From contig CANQHN010000006.1 of the NCBI GenBank assembly GCA_947623745.1, positions 59,606-123,605 on the forward strand: a stretch of DNA of 64,000 bases, in the 5' to 3' direction. This DNA comes from an uncultured Oscillospiraceae bacterium. GTDB taxonomy: Bacteria > Bacillota > Clostridia > Oscillospirales > Oscillospiraceae. Position 1 is the stretch's first letter; each line of letters opens with the position of its first letter. The translations under genes and the position numbers were made by a program. Below are positions 17,588 to 24,617 of the stretch, piece by piece. Under the pieces are notes generated by a model. That model was not told the DNA's origin and searched no databases. It saw only the letters and a list, made by a program, of their open reading frames with translations.

Positions 17588-18658
17588 ATGCCGCCCAAGT
17601 ACCAGAAGATCGCCGATGAACTCCGCCTCCATATCCAGAGCGGAAAGTACATGAACGCCAGGACCCTGCCCACAGAGTTCGCCATCGCGGAGGAGTACCA
17701 GGTCAGCCGGCAGACCGTCCGGCAGGCCCTCTCCGTGCTGGCCAAGGGCGGGCTGATCGAAAAGCGCCAGGGCAGCGGCTCCTACATCCGCAGGCAGCCG
17801 GCCCAGGCTGCCCCTCCTGTCCCCAGCCGCAGCGTGGCCATCATCGTGACCTACATCTCGGACTACATCTTCCCCAGCATCCTCCGGGAGATGGAGACGG
17901 TGCTGTCCCGGAACAACTGCACCCCCACCCTGTACGCCACCCAAAACCAGGTCAGCAACGAGCGGAAGATCCTGACCGCCCTGCTGTCCTCCCCGGTGGA
18001 CGGCATCCTGGTGGAGGGCACCAAGACCGCCCTCCCCAACCCCAACCTGGACCTGTACGAGCAGCTGCTGGATAAAAAGGTCCCGCTGGTGTTCCTCCAC
18101 GGCAACTACGACAAGCTGGGCCAGGCCTTTTTCGTGCTGGACGACAACAACGCCGGCGGCCGGATGCTGGTGGAATACCTTTATAATAAGGGGCACCGGA
18201 ACATCGCCGGCATCTTCAAGAGCGACGATATCCAGGGCCTCCACCGCTACGCCGGCTACGCCGACGCCCTGCGGGACCTGGGGCTCCCCATGGAGGACTG
18301 GCACGTGCTGTGGTACAATACGGAGGAGTTCCGGGCCTCCGAGGGGCTGGAGTTCGCCCCCGGCGCCCTCCAGGCGCTGCGCGGCTGCACCGCCGTGGTG
18401 TGCTACAACGACCAGGTGGCCAGCCGGCTGGTCAAGCGCCTGTTGGCGAAGGGGGTCAAGATCCCCCAGGAGATGGCCGTGGTCAGCTTTGACGACAGCC
18501 AGTACAGCGACCTTTCCCCCCTGCGGATCACCTCCCTGTCCCACGGGGACAACAACGTGGGGCGGCTGTCCGCCGAGCTGCTGATCCGTCTGATGAACGG
18601 CGAGCCCTGCCGCTCGGAGCTGGCCCCCTGGGTGCTGGTGGAAAAGGAGAGCAGCTGA
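17588..18658 (+). CDS. araR: AraR-type transcriptional repressor (GntR head, LacI-type sensor)
   Basis: 356 residues from the ATG at 17588, preceded by GGAAGTG; earlier in-frame ATGs lack a good site. N-terminal winged helix of the GntR family (KYQKIADELRLHIQSGKY ... VSRQTVRQALSVLAKGG ... KRQGSGSYI), then a LacI/GalR-type effector domain from about residue 80 (VAIIVTYISDYIFPSILREME, NAGGRMLVEYLYNKGHRNIAG, VVCYNDQVASRLV, VVSFDDSQYSDL; excerpts). This is the AraR arrangement; L-arabinose is the expected inducer. Divergent from the arabinose operon it should control. Confidence 0.9.
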   Translation: MPPKYQKIADELRLHIQSGKYMNARTLPTEFAIAEEYQVSRQTVRQALSVLAKGGLIEKRQGSGSYIRRQPAQAAPPVPSRSVAIIVTYISDYIFPSILREMETVLSRNNCTPTLYATQNQVSNERKILTALLSSPVDGILVEGTKTALPNPNLDLYEQLLDKKVPLVFLHGNYDKLGQAFFVLDDNNAGGRMLVEYLYNKGHRNIAGIFKSDDIQGLHRYAGYADALRDLGLPMEDWHVLWYNTEEFRASEGLEFAPGALQALRGCTAVVCYNDQVASRLVKRLLAKGVKIPQEMAVVSFDDSQYSDLSPLRITSLSHGDNNVGRLSAELLIRLMNGEPCRSELAPWVLVEKESS

Positions 18659-18679
18659 CCCGCCGATTCAAAAAACGCC

Positions 18680-18769
18680 TCCGCCCGCCCGGCGGAGCCC
18701 AAAGAGAAAACGCCTGTGGATCCAGGAGAGGCCCGGCCGGCGCCGGCGCTCCAGAGCCACAGGCTTTTT
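18680..18769 (+). terminator. Terminator(s) after araR
   Basis: The main hairpin pairs GCCTGTGG (18712-18719) with CCACAGGC (18757-18764), followed by TTTTT. A shorter stem CTCCGCC/GGCGGAG lies at 18680-18698. They end transcription about 80 bases before the right att site, keeping araR transcripts out of the dpaA tail. Confidence 0.8.
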
Positions 18770-18845
18770 CATGCAGACCGCCGGCGGGAGCTGGACAAGT
18801 GATCTCTATTCCGAACGGGGCCGGGATATGCCCGCCCCGGCTCCT

Positions 18846-18892
18846 CCGGGCCCTTATCCAAATGAGATGTCCGCCGGGGTGGACCGGGAGGC
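18846..18892. other. attR: right junction of the element
   Basis: The left half is element sequence: CCGGG at 18846-18850, one base, then CCTTATCCAA at 18852-18861. The right half is dpaA with GGGAGGC ending at 18892. Circularising the element pairs CCGGG-N-CCTTATCCAA with TTGGATAAGG-N-CCCGG from attL, an inverted repeat of 15 of 16 positions centred on the GG at 18876-18877. The rebuilt attB pairs GCCTCC (394-399) with GGAGGC (18887-18892) around the same GG. Such sites are typical of large serine recombinases. Confidence 0.85.
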
Positions 18893-19016
18893 GGCACAGC
18901 ACCTGGGCGTCCAGGTGATCCACGCCCTGTCCCTGCCCGGGAAGGTGGCCCCCGCCACGGCCGGAGCGGCCATAAAGCTGACCATCTACCACATCCTCCG
19001 CGAGCGGGGCTTTTGA
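18877..19016 (+). CDS. dpaA: Dipicolinate synthase subunit A, C-terminal part (separated by the element)
   Basis: About 46 codons beginning GVDREAAQHLGVQVIHALSL and ending YHILRERGF. This is the conserved DpaA C-terminus (ALSLPGKVAPATAGAAIK), with no ribosome site or start codon of its own. Longer in-frame readings that begin at 18771 run through element DNA and are not native. Joined to base 409 it completes the gene, 22 bases before dpaB. Confidence 0.88.
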
Positions 19017-19038
19017 ACCGCCCCAGAAAGGAGTTTCC

Positions 19039-19620
19039 ATGGAATCAAAAACCATCGGCTTTGCGGTGTGCGGCTCCTTCTGCACCCATGCCAAGGCCAT
19101 CCAGGCCCTGGAGGCCGTCAGGGCCCGGTATCAGCGGGTCATCCCCATCGTGTCCGAGACGGTGGCCGCCACCGACACCCGGTTCGGCAACGCCCACGAC
19201 CTGATGCGGGAGATGGAGCGCATCTGCGACCACCGGGTGATCTCCACCGTGAAGGCCGCCGAGCCCATCGGCCCCCAGGGCCTGCTGGACCTGCTCATCA
19301 TCGCCCCCTGCACCGGCAACACCCTGGGCAAGCTGGCCCACGGCGTGGCTGACACCAGCGTCACCCTGGCCGCCAAGGCCCACCTGCGCAACAACCGCCC
19401 GATCCTGCTGGCCCCCTCCACCAACGACGGCCTGGGGGCCTCCGCCCAGAGCATCGGGACCCTGCTGGCCCGGAAATACATCTACTTTGTCCCCTTCCGC
19501 CAGGACGACCCGGTGGGGAAACCGGCCTCCGTGGTGGCGGACTTCACCCTGGTGGCCGATGCGGCGGCCGCCGCCCTGGAGGGCAGACAGCTCCAGCCGG
19601 TGCTGCTGGGCGCAGATTAA
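19039..19620 (+). CDS. dpaB: Dipicolinate synthase subunit B
   Basis: 193 residues, flavoprotein-like fold (FAVCGSFCTHAKAIQALEA, IIAPCTGNTLGKLAHGVAD, STNDGLGASAQSIGTL and YFVPFRQDDP are family motifs). Partner of DpaA in making the dipicolinic acid stored in the spore core. AAAGGAG precedes the ATG. The gene is intact, but with dpaA split its expression from the dpaA promoter would also be blocked by the element until excision. Confidence 0.95.
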   Translation: MESKTIGFAVCGSFCTHAKAIQALEAVRARYQRVIPIVSETVAATDTRFGNAHDLMREMERICDHRVISTVKAAEPIGPQGLLDLLIIAPCTGNTLGKLAHGVADTSVTLAAKAHLRNNRPILLAPSTNDGLGASAQSIGTLLARKYIYFVPFRQDDPVGKPASVVADFTLVADAAAAALEGRQLQPVLLGAD

Positions 19621-19655
19621 AAAATGCCGGTCCGAACCTCGGACCGGCATTTTTT
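19620..19655. terminator. Bidirectional terminator between dpaB and pheT
   Basis: ATGCCGGTCCGA, 4-base loop, CGGACCGGCAT with A run on one side and T run on the other; serves dpaB (plus) and pheT (minus). Confidence 0.92.
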
Positions 19656-19663
19656 CTGTTTTG

Positions 19664-22381
19664 TCAGCGCAGCACGGCGCCCAGCTCAGCATGCAGGGTG
19701 TCCAGGATGGACTTCACGTCGGCGTCGGCCTCCTCGGCGGTGAGGGAGCGCTCGTCGGAGCGCAGCACCAGGCTGAAGGCCACCGACTTCTTCCCCGGGG
19801 CGATGCCGGGGCCGCGGTAGATATCGAACAGGGCGACCTCCTTGAGCAGGCCCTTGGCCCCACGGCGGATGCAGGACTCCAACTCGCCCACGGTGACGGC
19901 CTCGCCGCACACCACGGCGATGTCCCGGGCGACGGCGGGGAACTTGGGCAGGGGGACATACTCCGGGTCGGCACCCTTGGCGTTCATCAGCTCGTCGAAG
20001 GACAGCTCGGCGCAGTACAGCTCGCCGTCCACCCCGTAGTTCTTCGCCACGCTGGGGTGGATCTGGCCCAGGAAGCCCAGGCAGTCGGTGCCGCTGAACA
20101 CGGCGGCCACACGGCCGGGGTGGTAGGGGGCCACGGCGCTGCCCCAGGTGCCGGCGGGCGCGGTCTCAAAGCGGACGTCCTCCGCCCGGATGCCCCGGAG
20201 CACCGTCTCCACCGCGCCCTTGAGGGCAAAGAAGTCCATGTCGTCGCCGTAGGCGCCCAGGGTGAGCACCTTGGCCTCGTTGGCCAGGCCCCGCTCCCCG
20301 CCGGGGAGATAGATGCGGCCCAGCTCGTAGAGCTTTACGTTCTTGTTGCGGTAGTTCCAGTTGCGGACCAGGATCTCCAGCATGGAGGGCAGGGTGGTGG
20401 TGCGCATGATGGAGGTGTCCTCCCCCAGGGGGTTGAGGATCTTGAAGGACTTGCGGGCGGGCTCGTCCGCCGGCCAGCCGATCTTGTCGTAGGCGGTGGG
20501 AGAGATGAAGGAGTAGGTGATGATCTCGTCGTACCCGCAGGTGCGGCACAGCGCCCCCAGCTTGTTCTCCAGCTTCTGCTTCTCAGAGTAGCCGCCCTGG
20601 GTGGTCTGGCCCACCATGAGGGTGGTGGGGATGTTGTTGTAGCCGTAGAACCGGGCCACCTCCTCGGCCAGGTCGGCCATGCGCTTCACGTCGCCCCGCC
20701 AGGAGGGCACCGTGACCTGGTCCCCCTCCACCTGGAAGTCCAGCTTGCGCAGGATGCGGACCATCTCGTCCGCGGGCACGTCGGTGCCCAGCAGGGCGTT
20801 GATCTTGTCCGGCTCCAGGGTGAGGACGGTGGGCTGGGGCACGTAGTTGAGGATGTCGATGACGCCGTCCACCACCTCGCCGGCCCCCAGCAGCTCCACC
20901 AGCTCGCAGGCACGGTTGACGGCGGGCAGGGTGTTGAGGATGTCCAGGCCCTTCTCGAACTTGGCGCTGGCCTCGGTGCGCATCCCCAGGGCCAGAGCGC
21001 CCTTGCGGATGCAGGTGCCGTCGAAGTTGGCGGACTCGAACACCACGTCGGCGGTGTCAGAGACGATCTCGGAGTTCAGTCCGCCCATGATGCCCGCCAG
21101 ACCCACGGCCCGGGTGTCGTCGGCGATGACCAGGTGGTTGGCGGTGAGCTTGTGGACCTTGCCGTCCAGGGTGGTGAGCTCCTCGCCCTCGGCGGCCCGG
21201 CGGACGATGATCTTGCCGCCCTTCACATAGCGGTAGTCGAAGGCGTGCATGGGCTGGCCGTACTCCAGCATGACGTAGTTGGTGATGTCCACGATGTTGT
21301 TGATGGGCCGCACCCCCATGGCGCGCAGCCGCTCCCGCATCCACTTGGGGGACGGGGCGATCTTCACGTTGCGCACCATCCGGGCGGTGTACCGGGGGCA
21401 CAGGTCGCCGGCGGGGGTCTCCACATCCAGCAGGTCGGTGAGCACGCCCTCCGCGCCGCCCCTCACCACCGGGTCGTGGAGGGCCAGGGGCCTGTCAAAT
21501 GTGGCCGCCGCCTCCCGGGCCAGGCCGATGACGGACAGGCAGTCGGGGCGGTTGGGGGTGATCTCAAACTCCACCACGTGGTCATCCAGGCCGGTGATGG
21601 CCTTGATGTCATCGCCGGGCGCGCAGTTTTCCTGGAGGACGAAGATGCCGTCAGCGATGCAGTGGGGGAACTCCCGCTGCTCGGCGCGGAGGTCGGCCAG
21701 GGTGCAGACGGTCCCGGACTTGGTGTTGAAGGCCACCAGGTCGCCGGCGTGGAGGTTCTGGCAGGGGGTGGTGACCACGGCGCCGCTGGGGCCGTCCTTC
21801 TCCGCGTAGGTGAGACAGCAGGTCCACCTGCCGTCCCCGGCGGACTTCACGTTCTCCACCTTCGCCGCCAGGACCGGGCCGTAGATCTTGTGGCCGGGCT
21901 GTACATCGGCGGGGACGGAGGGCTTGTCCGGGTCGATGGGGTGATAGTCGTTCAGCAGGGCGGCGGCGGTGATGACGGCGTAGGGGAAGTCCCGCTCGTC
22001 CAGCCCCAGCTCGGACAGGGAGCACAGCATCCCGTTGGACAGCACGCCCCGCAGCTTGCCCTTCTCGATCTTCTTCCCGCCGGGCAGGGTGGACTTGTGC
22101 AGGGCCACGGGCACCAGGTCGCCCTCATGGATGTTCCAGGCGCCGGTGACGATCTGCGCCGGCTCCCCCTGGCCCACGTCCAGCTGGCAGACCCACATGT
22201 GGTCGGAGTTGGGGTGGCGCTCCATGGACAGGATCCTGCCCACCACCACGTTGGAGATCTCCGCGCCCAGGTCGGTGGTGCCCTCCACCTTGGAGCCGGA
22301 GAGGGTCATCGCCTCGGCGAAGTCCCTGTCGCCGGCGTCGACCTGGACGAACTCGTTTAACCATTTTCGGGATAGATTCAT
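19664..22381 (-). CDS. pheT: Phenylalanine-tRNA ligase beta subunit (unusually long)
   Basis: 905 residues; most bacterial PheT proteins are about 790-820. It charges tRNA-Phe as an alpha2beta2 complex with PheS. Seen: N-terminal MNLSRKWLNEFV, EMAP/OB tRNA-binding domain (GRILSMERHPNSDHMWVCQL), B3/B4 region (TPNRPDCLSVIGLARE), B5, and the C-terminal FDX-ACB anticodon-binding domain. The excess is a second OB-like block at about 148-245: the first ends ELGLDERDFPYAV, the second ends DLRAEQREFPHCIADGIFV, which looks like a duplication. Last gene of the T-box operon. Confidence 0.95.
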   Translation of the reverse strand: MNLSRKWLNEFVQVDAGDRDFAEAMTLSGSKVEGTTDLGAEISNVVVGRILSMERHPNSDHMWVCQLDVGQGEPAQIVTGAWNIHEGDLVPVALHKSTLPGGKKIEKGKLRGVLSNGMLCSLSELGLDERDFPYAVITAAALLNDYHPIDPDKPSVPADVQPGHKIYGPVLAAKVENVKSAGDGRWTCCLTYAEKDGPSGAVVTTPCQNLHAGDLVAFNTKSGTVCTLADLRAEQREFPHCIADGIFVLQENCAPGDDIKAITGLDDHVVEFEITPNRPDCLSVIGLAREAAATFDRPLALHDPVVRGGAEGVLTDLLDVETPAGDLCPRYTARMVRNVKIAPSPKWMRERLRAMGVRPINNIVDITNYVMLEYGQPMHAFDYRYVKGGKIIVRRAAEGEELTTLDGKVHKLTANHLVIADDTRAVGLAGIMGGLNSEIVSDTADVVFESANFDGTCIRKGALALGMRTEASAKFEKGLDILNTLPAVNRACELVELLGAGEVVDGVIDILNYVPQPTVLTLEPDKINALLGTDVPADEMVRILRKLDFQVEGDQVTVPSWRGDVKRMADLAEEVARFYGYNNIPTTLMVGQTTQGGYSEKQKLENKLGALCRTCGYDEIITYSFISPTAYDKIGWPADEPARKSFKILNPLGEDTSIMRTTTLPSMLEILVRNWNYRNKNVKLYELGRIYLPGGERGLANEAKVLTLGAYGDDMDFFALKGAVETVLRGIRAEDVRFETAPAGTWGSAVAPYHPGRVAAVFSGTDCLGFLGQIHPSVAKNYGVDGELYCAELSFDELMNAKGADPEYVPLPKFPAVARDIAVVCGEAVTVGELESCIRRGAKGLLKEVALFDIYRGPGIAPGKKSVAFSLVLRSDERSLTAEEADADVKSILDTLHAELGAVLR

Positions 22382-22401
22382 CTATAAAAACTCCTTCCGT
22401 T

Positions 22402-22525
22402 TTAGAGTGAAGAGTGAGGAGTGAAGAGTGCAGATGGCGTTTCGCCAACAGCGCAGCGATTCAGCCGTCCGGCCCCACTGGACACAGTCTCTTCAATCTT
22501 CAATTTTCAATCTCCACTCTGAATT
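22402..22525. repeat. MITE-like imperfect palindrome between pheS and pheT
   Basis: The left end (AGAGTGAAGAGTGAGGAG, 22404-22421) and the inverse of the right end (AGAGTGGAGATTGAAAAT) are related inverted repeats built from NTGA-type units, enclosing about 60 bp of GC-rich sequence. It fills the pheS-pheT gap and has no gene. The A/T-for-G changes are compatible with G-U pairing in RNA. Mobility is not shown. Confidence 0.55.
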
Positions 22526-23549
22526 AGAACTGCTCCAGGAACCGCACGTCGTTCTCGAAGATCAGCCGCAGGTCGGCGATCTTGAACCGGCGCATGGCGG
22601 TGCGCTCCAGGCCGATGCCGAAGGCCCAGCCGGACCACACGTCCGGGTCGATGCCGGCCATCTCCAGCACCCGGGGGTGGATCATCCCCGCGCCCAGCAG
22701 CTCGATCCAGCCCTCGCCCTTGCAGGTGGGGCAGCCCACGCCGCCGCACTTGTGGCACTGCACGTCCATCTCGCAGGACGGCTCAGTGAAGGGGAAGTGG
22801 TGGGGGCGGAACCGGGTCCTGGTACCCTCGCCGTAGAGCTTCTGCACCACGGTGTTCAGGGTGCCCTTCAGGTCGGCCATGGTGACCCCCTTGTCGATGA
22901 CCATGCCCTCCACCTGGTGGAACATGGGGGAGTGGGTGGCGTCCACCTCGTCCTTCCGGTAGACCCGGCCGGGGGCGATGATGCGGATGGGCAGAGGCAT
23001 GGAGTCCATGGCCCGCACCTGCATGGGGGAGGTCTGGGAACGGAGCATCACCCGGCTGTCCTCGTCAAAGTAGAAGGTGTCGGACCAGTCCCGGCTGGGG
23101 TGGCCCTCCTCGGCGTTGAGCCGGTCGAAGTTCAGCTCGGCCAGCTCCACCTCGGGGCCGTCCAGCACGGTGAATCCCATGCCGATGAAGATCTCCTTGA
23201 TCTCGTCCAGGGCCACATACATGGGGTGCTGGTGGCCCAGCTTCACGGCCCGGCCGGGGATGGTCACGTCCACGGCCTCGGCCTTCAGCCTGGCCTCCAG
23301 GGCGGCGGCGGCCAGGCGCCTGCCCCCCTCCTCGATGGCGCTCTCCAGGGCGGCGCGGACCTCGTTGGCCAGCTGGCCCATGGCGGGGCGCTCCTCGGGG
23401 GACAGCCTGCCCATCTGCTTGAGGACGACGGTGAGCTCCCCCTTCTTGCCCAGGTACTTCACCCGCAGCTCGTCCAGGGCGGCGGGGGTCTGCGCCCCCT
23501 CAAAGGCCGCCAGGGCCTGGGCGCGGATGTTGGCTAACTGTTCTCTCAT
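22524..23549 (-). CDS. pheS: Phenylalanine-tRNA ligase alpha subunit
   Basis: 341 residues. Class II synthetase catalytic core: HPMYVALDEIKEIF, motif 2 (GRVYRKDEVDATHSPMFHQ) and motif 3 (GWAFGIGLERTAMRRF); N-terminal coiled coil for tRNA. A Cys-rich insert CHKCGGVGCPTCKGEGW is typical of this lineage. AAAGGAG precedes the ATG. Second gene of the T-box operon. Confidence 0.97.
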   Translation of the reverse strand: MREQLANIRAQALAAFEGAQTPAALDELRVKYLGKKGELTVVLKQMGRLSPEERPAMGQLANEVRAALESAIEEGGRRLAAAALEARLKAEAVDVTIPGRAVKLGHQHPMYVALDEIKEIFIGMGFTVLDGPEVELAELNFDRLNAEEGHPSRDWSDTFYFDEDSRVMLRSQTSPMQVRAMDSMPLPIRIIAPGRVYRKDEVDATHSPMFHQVEGMVIDKGVTMADLKGTLNTVVQKLYGEGTRTRFRPHHFPFTEPSCEMDVQCHKCGGVGCPTCKGEGWIELLGAGMIHPRVLEMAGIDPDVWSGWAFGIGLERTAMRRFKIADLRLIFENDVRFLEQF

Positions 23550-23594
23550 GTGTAAAACTCCTTTTGTGGAATGGATTTTATCGGATAAATGGAA

Positions 23595-24200
23595 TCAGTC
23601 CTCGTCCGGCTGCTGGCCGTCGTGCGCCTGCCACTTGCACTCGGTCACATCCATGCCGGTAAAAACCGCCCGGAACGAGGAGTCCTCCGGGCTGCAGGCG
23701 TAGACACCGAAAGCGATCTCATCGACCGCGTCCCACATGTGGCACACCCGCATCTGGGAAAAGTGGACGCCGTCCTCGGAGCACTCGATGCAGAAGTCGT
23801 CCTCTCTGCGGCTCAGCCGGTACCACATGCTCTTGATGGAGGCTGGGATCGCGGTGGTCGCCCAGTCGGAATACCCGTGGTTGGTGACCACGCTGCCCAG
23901 GTGCTGGTACTCCTCGTTTTCATACTCGATGGAGCCCTTCAGCCAGTTCTCGCTGTTCAGGTACAGGACCACGCCGCACTGGTCGAAGCGGTGCTTGCTG
24001 TCAAACTCCGTCTTTACCACGAACGAGAAAAACTTCTCCCTGGTCCGCATCTGCAGCACCGGGGCATTGTCATTCCGGAAGTGGTAGTAGGTCCGCTGCC
24101 ACAGATCGGTGCGGGGCCTTGTCACGATCTCGATCCGGTCGTCCGCCAGGGTATAGGACAGCGGCTCTCTCGTCCACTCCAGTTTCGCTGCGTCAAACAT
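23595..24200 (-). CDS. DUF1349 family protein
   Basis: 201 residues from the ATG at 24200, which follows GGGAGG; the longer reading runs into the T-box leader. The fold predicted for the family is a concanavalin-like beta sandwich (WQRTYYHFRNDNAPVL, FDQCGVVLYLNSENWLKGSI, VDEIAFGVYACSPE are characteristic). No enzymatic role is established. It lies directly after the Phe T-box and 45 bases before pheS, so it responds to tRNA-Phe charging. Confidence 0.85.
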   Translation of the reverse strand: MFDAAKLEWTREPLSYTLADDRIEIVTRPRTDLWQRTYYHFRNDNAPVLQMRTREKFFSFVVKTEFDSKHRFDQCGVVLYLNSENWLKGSIEYENEEYQHLGSVVTNHGYSDWATTAIPASIKSMWYRLSRREDDFCIECSEDGVHFSQMRVCHMWDAVDEIAFGVYACSPEDSSFRAVFTGMDVTECKWQAHDGQQPDED

Positions 24201-24256
24201 GATCGTTCCTCCCTCAAAAATCTCAAAATCGGGCTGCTGTCTGGCTGAAACGGGCA

Positions 24257-24535
24257 AAATAAAAGCCCTCCGCCCCAAAGCCGGGACGAAAGGCCACCCT
24301 TCCGCGGTACCACCCGCATTTGCGCACAGCGCGCACACTCAAAGCCCCATAACGGCGGGCGGCCGTCTCCGTCTCCGGAGCCGCTCCCGGGCGAACAAAC
24401 GGCACGCCTTGGGGCGGCTTTCAGCCGCTGACCGCCCCTCTCTGCCAAACGCAAACCCGCTATTTTCCCGTTCCTCGCATTTCAGACGATTTTTTGATTC
24501 TCTGCCCGCCGCCGGCGGGCGGAGGATCATTTGCT
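24257..24535 (-). ncRNA. T-box leader, probably tRNA-Phe responsive
   Basis: Minus strand: the T-box sequence GGTGGTACCGCGG (plus 24302-24314) followed by GCCTTTCGTCCC, 6-base loop, GGGGCGGAGGGC (plus 24265-24294) and TTTTATTTT, the factor-independent terminator. Upstream lies a Stem I with AGAGAGGGGCGG and GCCGCCCC AAGGCG features. A UUC triplet (plus 24393-24395) sits where the specifier is expected, and UUC is a Phe codon; pheS and pheT below fit this. Uncharged tRNA-Phe would favour antitermination. Confidence 0.93.
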
Positions 24536-24541
24536 CTGCGC

Positions 24542-24570
24542 ATTGTAACATAAAAAAAGTTGAAATGCAA
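24542..24570 (-). promoter_or_regulatory. Promoter of the T-box-pheST operon
   Basis: Minus strand: TTGCAT (plus 24565-24570), 17 bases, TACAAT (plus 24542-24547). It overlaps the divergent promoter of nnr by one base. Confidence 0.75.
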
Positions 24571-24588
24571 GGACAATTTCATTATAAT
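24560..24588 (+). promoter_or_regulatory. Promoter of the nnr-alr operon
   Basis: TTGAAA (24560-24565), 17 bases, TATAAT (24583-24588). Start near 24595, 23 bases before the nnr ATG, whose site is AAAGGAGG. Confidence 0.8.
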
Positions 24589-24617
24589 GAGGGGGATATT
24601 GAAAGGAGGCCCCGCCT

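Larger units (their letters stand above)
409..18876 (+). mobile_element. 18.47 kb intervening element inside dpaA (skin-like, serine recombinase type)
   Basis: The two parts of dpaA flank this segment and share CGGGG (408-412 and 18875-18879). Joining base 409 to 18877 restores ...SPGG-VDREAAQ... in frame. The first gene inside encodes a large serine recombinase, placed directly after the left junction as in sigK and spoVFB intervening elements of other spore formers. Cargo: recombinase, c-di-GMP-controlled SLH surface protein, arabinose operon and its repressor. No phage structural, replication or conjugation genes are present. Known relatives by analogy are skin (sigK), SPbeta (spsM) and vfbin (spoVFB); I know of none in dpaA. 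Excision itself is inference. Confidence 0.88.

Noticed and set aside
18771..18876. Apparent N-terminus of the 81-codon frame before dpaB
   Set aside because: These codons are element DNA; native dpaA sequence starts only at the core and has no start codon there.
409..18876. Prophage or conjugative element
   Set aside because: Apart from the recombinase there are no capsid, portal, tail, replication, relaxase or type IV secretion genes.
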